The translations under genes were made by a program, and so were the position numbers. A DNA stretch of 64,000 nucleotides from GCA-016699835 sp964543905 (GTDB taxonomy: Bacteria; Planctomycetota; Phycisphaerae; Phycisphaerales; UBA1924): the NCBI GenBank assembly GCA_964543905.1, contig CAZIZO010000003.1, forward strand, positions 62,001 through 126,000, read 5' to 3'. This document shows positions 1-7,011 of this stretch, in pieces; the first letter of the stretch is position 1, and every line of letters starts with the position of its first letter. The notes under the pieces are model-generated. The model was not told the origin of the DNA and ran no database searches. It saw only the letters and a list, made by a program, of their open reading frames with translations.

Positions 1-901
1 TAAAGGCCCGCTCCATCGCCTCCACCCTTCGCACGCCCATCGTCACCAGCACGAACAATCGCGGATCGCTCATCAATCGCTCCGCGGCCCGCGCCATCTC
101 GCCCCCCTCTCGAACGATCGCATCGATCCGGGTCAGCATCGCCGCGTGCCGATCGCATACTTGCCAATCGATGAGCCTCCCCACCAGGGCTCGCATCGCG
201 GTCTCCATCTCCGGCACCGCTCGCGTCGCCTCGTTCCCCAGTTTGATCTTGAGCCGGGCCGCCTGATCTCGCCGCACCGCCTCATACTCCGGCTCTCGCG
301 ATGCCAACTCCCGCAACGCCACCTCGCTCGGCATTGGGTCGCCCGGTCCAAACGACGCCACCACGTCATACTCAACCGTCACGCCTTCCACGGGATGAAA
401 GACCTCCGCGTCCACCCCATACGCCTGCGCGATCGTGCGTCCATAGCCCAGCACCCGTCGCATCTCCTCCGCCGTCGCTTCGTTGTTGATGACGTGCGTC
501 AGCATCGGGCTCGCGATCAGCGCATGCCGGTAGTACGCCTGCATCGCCCCCGAGTGTGCCCACTGCGGGGCATCCAGCCAATAGCAAACATGCGGGACGC
601 CGATCAGGTCAAACACCGTCGCCGGTTCTCCGTTCCGCATCCCGTGCATGTACGTCGTCAGCCCATTCGCCCACATGCCAAACGTGCCCTCGATGCGCTC
701 CCGCCTGACGATCTTTGCCAGTTGCTCCGACGCTCTCGACATGATCGCACATCGTTGCGACGGCGAGCGTTCGCACGCCTGCCAGACCTCACCCACCTCC
801 AGCGTCAGCACCTCATGCCCCGCGCTCGCAAACCCGCGCATGAGGTCACGCATGATGCTCCGGGAGTTCGTCCCCGGTTGAGCCAGAAAGAGCCAGCGCA
901 T
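1..901 (-). CDS. Glycosyltransferase-like protein (CgeB/DUF3880-like), partial
   Basis: Reading the minus strand from ATG at 901 gives an open frame that runs off the left edge after 300 codons, so the C-terminus is missing. The protein starts MRWLFLAQPGTNSRS, a short beta strand and loop typical of the first Rossmann unit of GT-B glycosyltransferases, followed by GFASAGHEVLTLEVGEVW. Later segments (VFDLIGVPHVCYWLDAP, HVINNEATAEEMRRVLGY) resemble the N-terminal half of CgeB-type transferases. There is no signal peptide, so a cytoplasmic role in glycan assembly is likely. It is divergent from gmk. The family is inferred from general layout; the coding frame is more certain than the function. 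Confidence 0.65.
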   Translation of the reverse strand, partial: MRWLFLAQPGTNSRSIMRDLMRGFASAGHEVLTLEVGEVWQACERSPSQRCAIMSRASEQLAKIVRRERIEGTFGMWANGLTTYMHGMRNGEPATVFDLIGVPHVCYWLDAPQWAHSGAMQAYYRHALIASPMLTHVINNEATAEEMRRVLGYGRTIAQAYGVDAEVFHPVEGVTVEYDVVASFGPGDPMPSEVALRELASREPEYEAVRRDQAARLKIKLGNEATRAVPEMETAMRALVGRLIDWQVCDRHAAMLTRIDAIVREGGEMARAAERLMSDPRLFVLVTMGVRRVEAMERAF

Positions 902-1074
902 CCCCGAACATCGGCACGTCCGCCCTCTCCGCGTGCGTTCGTTGATCCCCCAAGCAGGGTCCGGTCTTCGTTCGCCCGACGCGTCACCCGCGGGCGCCTC
1001 ACCCGCACGCCTACGGGTCCGATTCCCCGGCTACCCTCCGCCTTCACGCGCCCATCTTCGCCCTCGCCCCACCC

Positions 1075-1728
1075 ATGTCTGTGTATCCTTCTCCCCTCAT
1101 GTCCCCCGCCCAAGGCCCATCCCACCGCCTGCCCACCGACACCGACGACGGGATGCTCCTCATCATCAGCGGGCCCAGCGGTGCGGGAAAGACGACGATC
1201 ACCCGCGGCGTCGAACGGACCATCCCCGACGCCGTCTTCTCCGTCTCCGCCACCACCCGCGAGAAGACCAACCTCGATGTGGAGGGGGTGGATTACCACT
1301 TCGTCAGCGACGAAGAGTTCGAGCGGATGAAGGCCGCCGGCGAGTTCCTTGAAACCGCCGGCGTCTACGGTCGCAAGTACGGCACGCCTCGGAAATGGGT
1401 CGAAACCCAACTCCAACGCGGTCGCCTCGTCATCCTCGAGATCGACGTCGAAGGGGCCATTGCCGTCAAGCGCCAGATCCCCGACGCCTATTCCATCTTC
1501 ATCCTCCCCCCGAGTGACGAAGAACTCCTCCGACGTCTCCGTGAACGCAAACGGGAAGATGAGAACAGCATCCAGAAACGCTTCAGCAAGGCGCGAGAGG
1601 AGATCGCCCGCGCCCGCTCCTGCGGCGTGTACGACGTCTTCATCACCAACCGCGACCTCGACGCCGCCATCGCCCAGGCCATCGAGATGGTGCGATTGGA
1701 GCGCGCACGCCGTCGCGGGCTCAAGTAG
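1075..1728 (+). CDS. gmk: Guanylate kinase
   Basis: Phosphorylates GMP to GDP with ATP in the cytoplasm. The P-loop GPSGAGKTT lies near residues 33-41, followed by the GMP-binding region (SVSATTREK, GVDYHFVSDEEF, ETAGVYGRKYGTP) and the lid region (RLRERKREDENSIQKRF), all in the order expected for Gmk. The 217-residue length is slightly long because of a low-complexity N-terminus. ATG codons at 1099 and 1153 are possible alternative starts; 1153 would leave only a few residues before the P-loop. No clear Shine-Dalgarno sequence marks any of the three. The Nudix gene converges on it, 14 nt away. Confidence 0.95.
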   Translation: MSVYPSPLMSPAQGPSHRLPTDTDDGMLLIISGPSGAGKTTITRGVERTIPDAVFSVSATTREKTNLDVEGVDYHFVSDEEFERMKAAGEFLETAGVYGRKYGTPRKWVETQLQRGRLVILEIDVEGAIAVKRQIPDAYSIFILPPSDEELLRRLRERKREDENSIQKRFSKAREEIARARSCGVYDVFITNRDLDAAIAQAIEMVRLERARRRGLK

Positions 1729-1742
1729 TCTCCCGCGGGCCC

Positions 1743-2540
1743 TCACGCCCAATTCAACAGACGGATCATCGCCCTCGTCGGTCGGATCATCTCGTTGCCG
1801 TGCGCCGCCACGAACGCTCCGATTTCCTCCACCGCAACCCACCTCGTCTCTGGGTACTCCCAGTTCCTGGGCTCGCCCATCGCCCGCCTCGCCACGCCCA
1901 GATCACCCGCGTCACATCGAAAGACGATGTCGTCGCTGAACGCTACGGGATCACGCACGATCGCGATCGCCTCGCCCACGGGAAACGTTACGCCGATCTC
2001 TTCTTCCATCTCCTCCATCAGGTTGCGACGAAGGTCTTCCATGCTGAGCCTACGCACACTCGCGTGCGGCGGCGTCACGCCACCCGCCGGACCAAACTCC
2101 CACATCCCCGGATAGATTCGCACGCCCTCGCCTCGCCGTCCCAGCAGAACGTGCTCCCGTCCCTCAGCGTCCCTCGCCACCACGACCGCCGACACGGCCA
2201 GCAGACGCATCCCCGTCCGAACCCGCGGTTGCACGATGAGGCGCTGGAACGTGTCGCGCCGACAGTGAATCGTGGCCTCATCAAAGTCAATCGAGACCAC
2301 CGACAGGTGCGGCCCGTTGTACACACGCGGATTCGACGACACGATCTTGCCCCACTCGCGCTCCACCTCGGCTGACGCGCCCGGCGCGTCCAGCGGCGAG
2401 ATCGCCACCGAGAGCGCCTCCGCCGTCGAGGCGTCGTCGCGCACGATCGCATGTATCTCCAGACCGTGATAGGAGACGTCCGGGAGCCGCTCGATGCGGT
2501 ACGGCCAGTGCCTCCGGGCCTCTGGTGGTTCGCTTGACAT
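1743..2540 (-). CDS. Nudix hydrolase domain protein
   Basis: 265-residue protein whose C-terminal half carries a Nudix fold. After the strand LLAVSAVVVARD and a conserved GMWEFGPAGGV comes a helix ending EEMEEEIGV, which fits the REUXEEXGU Nudix box with the leading Arg replaced by Glu. The spacing between the first Gly and this helix is longer than in the classical box. The N-terminal 100 residues show no motif I recognise. Nudix enzymes hydrolyse nucleoside diphosphates linked to another moiety; the substrate here cannot be read from sequence. It is probably the last gene of a minus-strand group with the Mrp-type ATPase and the YbaB protein. Confidence 0.8.
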   Translation of the reverse strand: MSSEPPEARRHWPYRIERLPDVSYHGLEIHAIVRDDASTAEALSVAISPLDAPGASAEVEREWGKIVSSNPRVYNGPHLSVVSIDFDEATIHCRRDTFQRLIVQPRVRTGMRLLAVSAVVVARDAEGREHVLLGRRGEGVRIYPGMWEFGPAGGVTPPHASVRRLSMEDLRRNLMEEMEEEIGVTFPVGEAIAIVRDPVAFSDDIVFRCDAGDLGVARRAMGEPRNWEYPETRWVAVEEIGAFVAAHGNEMIRPTRAMIRLLNWA

Positions 2541-2610
2541 GCTCCCGCTTCACGAAAAATGCCCTGGGTCAACTCCTTCGCGCGTTCCACCAACCCCAAC
2601 GCTCCCCACC

Positions 2611-2982
2611 TCATCCCAGCATCTTCCCAAGGTCGGGCAGCACGCCCTCGAGCCCAAGGTCCTTCGCCTCCGCGTCCATCGCCTCCTTCACCTTCATCTG
2701 CGCCTGCGCGATCGCGCTGTTCACCGCCTCGGCAATCAGCGAGCCCGCGAGTTGGTGCGTCTTCGCGTCCGCCGCCATCCCCATCACCAACGCCGGGCTC
2801 AACTCCACGTCCAGCACCCGCATCTTCCCATTGACCGTCACACGCGCCGCCCCGCCCCCGGCCTCCGCCGTCACACGCGTCGCCTCCATCTTCGTGCGCA
2901 CACGTTCGCCCGCGGCCTTCAACTGGTCCTTGTTCTTCATCAGCCCCGCGAGGGCCGACATCGCTTTGAGATGATCAAACAT
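2611..2982 (-). CDS. YbaB/EbfC family nucleoid-associated protein
   Basis: 123-residue small DNA-binding protein. The YbaB/EbfC plan is visible: an N-terminal helix (LKAMSALAGLMKNKDQLKAA), a central sheet with GGGAARVTVNGKMRVLDVELSP, and a long C-terminal helix containing AVNSAIAQAQMKVKEAM. Family members dimerise and bind DNA, often next to recR or dnaX; neither is adjacent here. It sits 36 nt after the Mrp-type ATPase and 70 nt before the Nudix gene, consistent with cotranscription. The length is normal for the family, and the ATG at 2982 keeps the full N-terminal helix. Confidence 0.88.
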   Translation of the reverse strand: MFDHLKAMSALAGLMKNKDQLKAAGERVRTKMEATRVTAEAGGGAARVTVNGKMRVLDVELSPALVMGMAADAKTHQLAGSLIAEAVNSAIAQAQMKVKEAMDAEAKDLGLEGVLPDLGKMLG

Positions 2983-3018
2983 GACCGGAGGGTAGAGGCT
3001 CCTCCGCCCCCGTGCGAC

Positions 3019-4527
3019 TCACGAGATCGTCAACGTCGGCTTCGCCTTCCCCTGCCGGAGCATCGCCAGCGACACCTGGTTCTCCACGTGCGTTGCCATC
3101 TCGTTCAACGACTTCGCGAGCACACGCCCCGCCTGGTCCTCCGCCTTGAACTGAAAGTTCGACGTCGGGTCGCCCTTGTCCGAGTTCACTCGCAGTGAGA
3201 TCGTGATCGGGATCGAGCCCAGGAACGGCACCCCCAGCCGTTGCGCCATCACCTCCGCCCCGCCTCGCCCGAAGATGTCGTAACTCTTCCCATCATCTCC
3301 CACGAAATAACTCATGTTCTCCACCACGCCCAGCACGTCGATCTGCAACTGCTGGAACATCCGCGCCGCCCGGATCGCGTCGTCCTGCGCCACCTTCTGC
3401 GGCGTGCACACCACCACCGCGCCCGTCACCTGGATCATCTGCGCCATCGTCAGCGACACATCCCCCGTCCCCGGAGGCAGGTCGATGATCAGATAGTCCA
3501 ACTCCCCCCACGCCGTCTGCTCCACCAACTGCTTGAACGCCCCATGCGCCATCGGCCCTCGCCAGATCAGCGGCTTCTCCGAATCCACCAACTTCCCCAT
3601 CGTCATGCTCTTGATGCCGTGCGCTAGGAACGGCTGCAACATCCCGTCGTGCACCACCGCTTCCATCGTCGTCAGACCCAGCATCGTCGGCATCGATGGT
3701 CCGTAGATGTCGCCGTCCAGCAGCCCCACGGCATACCCACGCCGCGCCAACGCCACCGCCAGGTTCAGCGACACCGTGCTCTTTCCCACGCCCCCCTTCC
3801 CCGCGCCCACCGCGATCACGTGCTTGACCCCGGGAAGCGCCGGCGCGCCGCCCTGGGGCGATGGCGCTCGCGACGCGGGGGCCCGCAAGTTCTGAATCGG
3901 GCGGTGCCCCTCGTTCACACCCCCGGCGCCAGGTGATGCCGGAGGCGCAGCGGCCGTCGTCGGCCGTGCGGGCGCCGCCGCAACCGGTGTTGGCGCGCTC
4001 GCCGCCGCGTTCGTGACCGGCTTGGACGCCGGTGCCGCCGCCGACGTCGCACTCGAGCCGACGCTCGGGGATGGGCTCAGAGGCTTGCCCGTCGTTCCGG
4101 ACGGGGGGGCCGTCGTGGTCGCGGCTCCGCCGCGCGAACCCGTCGTGCTCGCTTGAGGCGACGAGACGCCCGCCCCCACCGCCACGCCCTTCGCGGGCGC
4201 GCTCGCGGGCTTCACCCGCGGCGCCGCCATCCCGCCGAATCGAACCGTGTGCACCACCGTCCCGAGGTCGTTGACATACTCCACCACCAACGAGTCGATC
4301 ATCACGCCGATCTCGCGCGCCTTGTCCGAGAGCGCGCGATGACACTCCGCCGCCGTCCGGTCCATGTCCGCCGGACCGGCCGTCGGGTTGAGTTGCAACT
4401 TCAGCCCAAGGTACGTGTCGTTCGCGCTCGCCCACACCACATGGTCGCCGCTCACGAGATCACTCCCACGGGCCACGCCCGGCACGCTCCGCAGGGCTTC
4501 AATGATGATGTCGTTGGTAAATGACAT
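3019..4527 (-). CDS. Mrp/NBP35-type P-loop ATPase with N-terminal MIP18-like domain
   Basis: 502-residue protein in three parts. Residues 1-100 resemble the MIP18/DUF59 domain. Residues 101-225 are a long Ala/Pro/Thr/Ser linker. Residues 235-502 are a deviant-Walker ATPase with P-loop GAGKGGVGKST at 241-251, the switch DGDIYGPSMPTMLG, and DYLIIDLPPGTGD. The family acts as an iron-sulfur carrier or scaffold. In E. coli Mrp/ApbC the VENMS motif is followed by a CxxC cluster-binding pair; here VENMSYFV is followed by GDDG, so that pair is absent. This argues against simple transfer of the Fe-S carrier role. No strong ribosome-binding site is visible before the ATG at 4527. Confidence 0.9.
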   Translation of the reverse strand: MSFTNDIIIEALRSVPGVARGSDLVSGDHVVWASANDTYLGLKLQLNPTAGPADMDRTAAECHRALSDKAREIGVMIDSLVVEYVNDLGTVVHTVRFGGMAAPRVKPASAPAKGVAVGAGVSSPQASTTGSRGGAATTTAPPSGTTGKPLSPSPSVGSSATSAAAPASKPVTNAAASAPTPVAAAPARPTTAAAPPASPGAGGVNEGHRPIQNLRAPASRAPSPQGGAPALPGVKHVIAVGAGKGGVGKSTVSLNLAVALARRGYAVGLLDGDIYGPSMPTMLGLTTMEAVVHDGMLQPFLAHGIKSMTMGKLVDSEKPLIWRGPMAHGAFKQLVEQTAWGELDYLIIDLPPGTGDVSLTMAQMIQVTGAVVVCTPQKVAQDDAIRAARMFQQLQIDVLGVVENMSYFVGDDGKSYDIFGRGGAEVMAQRLGVPFLGSIPITISLRVNSDKGDPTSNFQFKAEDQAGRVLAKSLNEMATHVENQVSLAMLRQGKAKPTLTIS

Positions 4528-4771
4528 GGTGTCCGACCCGGAGACGATCCCACGAGAGGGTGTGCCCGAGAACGTGCATGGTAGGTTTGTGCCGCCCTCG
4601 CCTCTCCAACTTCATCATCGGGGCAATCCGGGCGATGAATGAGCGTTCAGCCTCCCGAACGGGCGGTGCCGCTGGGAAAGTCGGCATCGTCCCATACCGC
4701 GTGCGGGCTCTGGGTCGTTCCTGCCGCGTACGCCACGCGTAGCGTGTGAGTTCTTCTTGAGGAGTGTTGCC

Positions 4772-5644
4772 ATGATCCGTTCCTCGTCGTCCGTCGCCTT
4801 CCCCGCTCGTTCGTTCGGGCTGCTCCTCATGATCTGCGGCGCCGCCCTCTCTCCCGCCCTTGCCGTCGCCGCCGATGATCCACCGCTGAAAGGACCCAGG
4901 GTCAAGGACTTGGGCGTACCGGGCGAAGTCCGCCGCTTCGGCACCGATCAGCAAGGTGATCGAAAGGACCGCAACCCGGGCCTGCAGCACGGCCTGTTCA
5001 TGCGCGCCATCAACGCCCTCAAGGGCGACCAGGCCGACCCCAAGGTCCGCCTCTCCGATGAGCAGGCTCAGAAGATCGACGCCATCGACCGTGAGTTCCG
5101 CGAGCAGGCCCGAGCCTATCTCGCCAAACACGCCGATGAAGTTCGCCAACTGATCCGAGACCTCCCCGAGAACGAACGGAAGCGCGTTCGCGAAGGCCTC
5201 GCCTCGCGCCTCGACAACGCCGACATGCCCAAGAACGACGCTCCCAAAGGAAAGGGCCGTCGTCAACCACCCGCCGACCGCGAGATGCAGGACGCCGCCC
5301 CGATCGACCCCGAAAAGGCCGCCGCGGCAAAGGCCCGCCTACGCGAGATCCACGACGCGGCTCCCCAAACCACCGAAGTTCACGCCAAGATCTTCGCCGT
5401 CCTCAATCCCGATCAGAAATCCGCGGTCGAGAGCGCGTTGAAGAAAAGCAAAGAGAATGCCGCACCAAAGCGCGTCGCCGTGGATTCCAAAGATTCGCCC
5501 CCGCGTGCCGACGCGCCCGCCCGCGAGCGTCTCCGCGAAAAACTCAAAGACATGACCCCCGAAGAACGCCGGGAAGCGATCAAGAAACTCCGCGACCGTC
5601 GTTCCAATCCCGATCAAGACCGGCCCAACAAACCAAAGAAGTAA
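4772..5644 (+). CDS. Secreted charged helical protein, Spy/CpxP-like region, function unknown
   Basis: 290-residue protein starting at ATG 4772. The reading frame also opens at a TTG 15 nt upstream, but that triplet overlaps the TTGAGGAG ribosome-binding site, so 4772 is preferred. An N-terminal signal peptide (hydrophobic GLLLMICGAALSPALAVA) precedes a highly charged mature region. The segments LSDEQAQKIDAIDREFREQ and ERKRVREGLASRLD, and the later FAVLNPDQKSAVESALKKS, have the character of LTxxQ/Spy-type periplasmic helical proteins. The C-terminus is Lys/Arg/Asp/Pro-rich. No catalytic motif is seen. It is divergent from the Mrp-type ATPase and appears monocistronic. Confidence 0.7.
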   Translation: MIRSSSSVAFPARSFGLLLMICGAALSPALAVAADDPPLKGPRVKDLGVPGEVRRFGTDQQGDRKDRNPGLQHGLFMRAINALKGDQADPKVRLSDEQAQKIDAIDREFREQARAYLAKHADEVRQLIRDLPENERKRVREGLASRLDNADMPKNDAPKGKGRRQPPADREMQDAAPIDPEKAAAAKARLREIHDAAPQTTEVHAKIFAVLNPDQKSAVESALKKSKENAAPKRVAVDSKDSPPRADAPARERLREKLKDMTPEERREAIKKLRDRRSNPDQDRPNKPKK

Positions 5645-5948
5645 CCTCGCGCATCGTCGCACATCTCACCGCCGCGAACTTCACCACGGCATTCTCTCGC
5701 GACTCCATGCAACCGCCGGGCGTGCCAACGAGGCGCATGTCCGGCGGTATCTTTCTCGTTTGTACGCATTCTGTACGCATAGCAATGAAGAAATTGTGAT
5801 TTTTTGGAAGGGTTTTTGTCCGGATATCGCAAACTTCGTGCAACATGCCGTCCGATAGTTCGCTATATTACCGTGATCTCTCTCTCCTCCAGCGGGGCGC
5901 TGTCAACGATGGCGCCCTGCTTTGTTGATGGGCCAGCGAGGTGTGAAG
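5645..5948. other. Intergenic region with an AT-rich patch and a 9-bp direct repeat
   Basis: No gene is supported. TGTACGCAT occurs twice (5761-5769 and 5772-5780) beside an AT-rich stretch to about 5820. TATATT at 5864-5869 could be a -10 box, but I find no good -35 at the right spacing. A short inverted repeat, GGGCGC/GCGCCC (5895-5900 and 5912-5917), lies in the presumed leader of the epimerase gene. Confidence 0.4.
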
Positions 5949-6941
5949 ATGGGCAATTTCGCCGACGGGCCTGTCCTCGTCACCGGCGCTGCGGGTTTCA
6001 TCGGATCGCACGTCTGCGAGCACCTCGCCGCACAACGCGCCACCGTCATCGCTCTCGACAACTTCGATCCATATTACTCCCCGGCGCTCAAACGCGCGCA
6101 CCTCGCCGCCGTTGAGCAATCCGCCCGCGCCCATCGCGCCTCCTTCTCCTTCGTCGAGGCCGACATCACGGACGCTCGTGCGATGGAGGACCTCTTCAAG
6201 CGACACGCCCCCGCCGGGGTCATCCACCTGGCCGCCAAGGCCGGCGTTCGCCCCAGCATCGCCGACCCGCCCGCCTACATGCACGCCAACGTCCTCGGCA
6301 CCAGCGTCCTCCTCGAATGCGCCCGCAAGGCCAACTGCTCCCGATTCGTCTTGGCCTCATCCAGTTCGGTCTACGGCAACGCCTCCACGGTCCCCTTTCG
6401 CGAAGACGATCCCGTCGATCAACCCATCAGCCCCTACGCCGCCAGCAAGCGCGCCTGCGAGTTGATCGCCCACGCCCACGTGGCCCTGACTCGCATGCCC
6501 ACCGCGTGCCTGCGTTTCTTCACGGTCTTCGGCCCGCGACAGCGACCCGACCTGGCCATCCAGCAGTTCATGCAGCGCATCGTGCGCGATGAGCCCATCC
6601 GCATGTTCGGTGACGGCTCCTCCAGCCGTGACTACACCTACATCGATGACATCGTCACCGGAGTGCTCGCCGCCTACCAACGCATCGACCAGCACGCGTT
6701 TCGCATCTGGAATCTCGGCGGCAGCCATCCCACCTCCCTCCGCGACATGATCGCCACCATCGAGCGCGTCGTCGGTCGTCGGGCCCGCATCGAGCACGCC
6801 CCCGCGCAGCCCGGCGACGTCGAACGCACCTTCGCCGATCTCACCCGAAGCCGGGCCGATCTCGGGTACGAGCCTCGCACCTCCTTCGAGCATGGCGTCG
6901 CCAGGCAGTGGGAGCATCTGCGAGCCTCCTCCGCGACGTAG
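5949..6941 (+). CDS. NAD-dependent epimerase/dehydratase, UDP-glucuronate 4-epimerase-like
   Basis: Extended short-chain dehydrogenase of 330 residues from ATG 5949, chosen because GAGGTG lies 5 nt upstream; in-frame starts at 5922 and 5928 also exist. The NAD-binding glycine motif GAAGFIGS is near the N-terminus, followed by LDNFDPYYSPALKR, the catalytic Ser in SSSSVYG and the YxxxK pair in YAASK. RFFTVFGPRQRPDLAI and SRDYTYIDDIV are typical of nucleotide-sugar 4-epimerases, and the DNFDPYY region favours the UDP-glucuronate 4-epimerase branch. The product would feed surface polysaccharide synthesis, in keeping with the nearby ligase-like and GT39-like genes. Exact substrate is not provable here. 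Confidence 0.88.
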   Translation: MGNFADGPVLVTGAAGFIGSHVCEHLAAQRATVIALDNFDPYYSPALKRAHLAAVEQSARAHRASFSFVEADITDARAMEDLFKRHAPAGVIHLAAKAGVRPSIADPPAYMHANVLGTSVLLECARKANCSRFVLASSSSVYGNASTVPFREDDPVDQPISPYAASKRACELIAHAHVALTRMPTACLRFFTVFGPRQRPDLAIQQFMQRIVRDEPIRMFGDGSSSRDYTYIDDIVTGVLAAYQRIDQHAFRIWNLGGSHPTSLRDMIATIERVVGRRARIEHAPAQPGDVERTFADLTRSRADLGYEPRTSFEHGVARQWEHLRASSAT

Positions 6942-6955
6942 CCACCCCCACAACG

Positions 6956-6986
6956 AAAAAAGCCCACGGACCGATGTCCGTGGGCT
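6956..6986 (-). terminator. Rho-independent terminator for the GH56-like gene
   Basis: An 11-bp perfect stem (AGCCCACGGAC at 6961-6971 with GTCCGTGGGCT at 6976-6986) has a 4-nt loop. On the minus strand it is followed by a run of T (A run at 6956-6961), so it terminates the gene at 7012-9015. It may also limit readthrough from the epimerase gene. Confidence 0.85.
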
Positions 6987-7011
6987 CCAATCGTTCGAGG
7001 AATCGCCGGCA

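Noticed and set aside
146..1330. 394-codon plus-strand frame at the left edge
   Set aside because: It is the Arg/Pro/His-rich antisense shadow of the glycosyltransferase-like gene and overlaps gmk in another frame.
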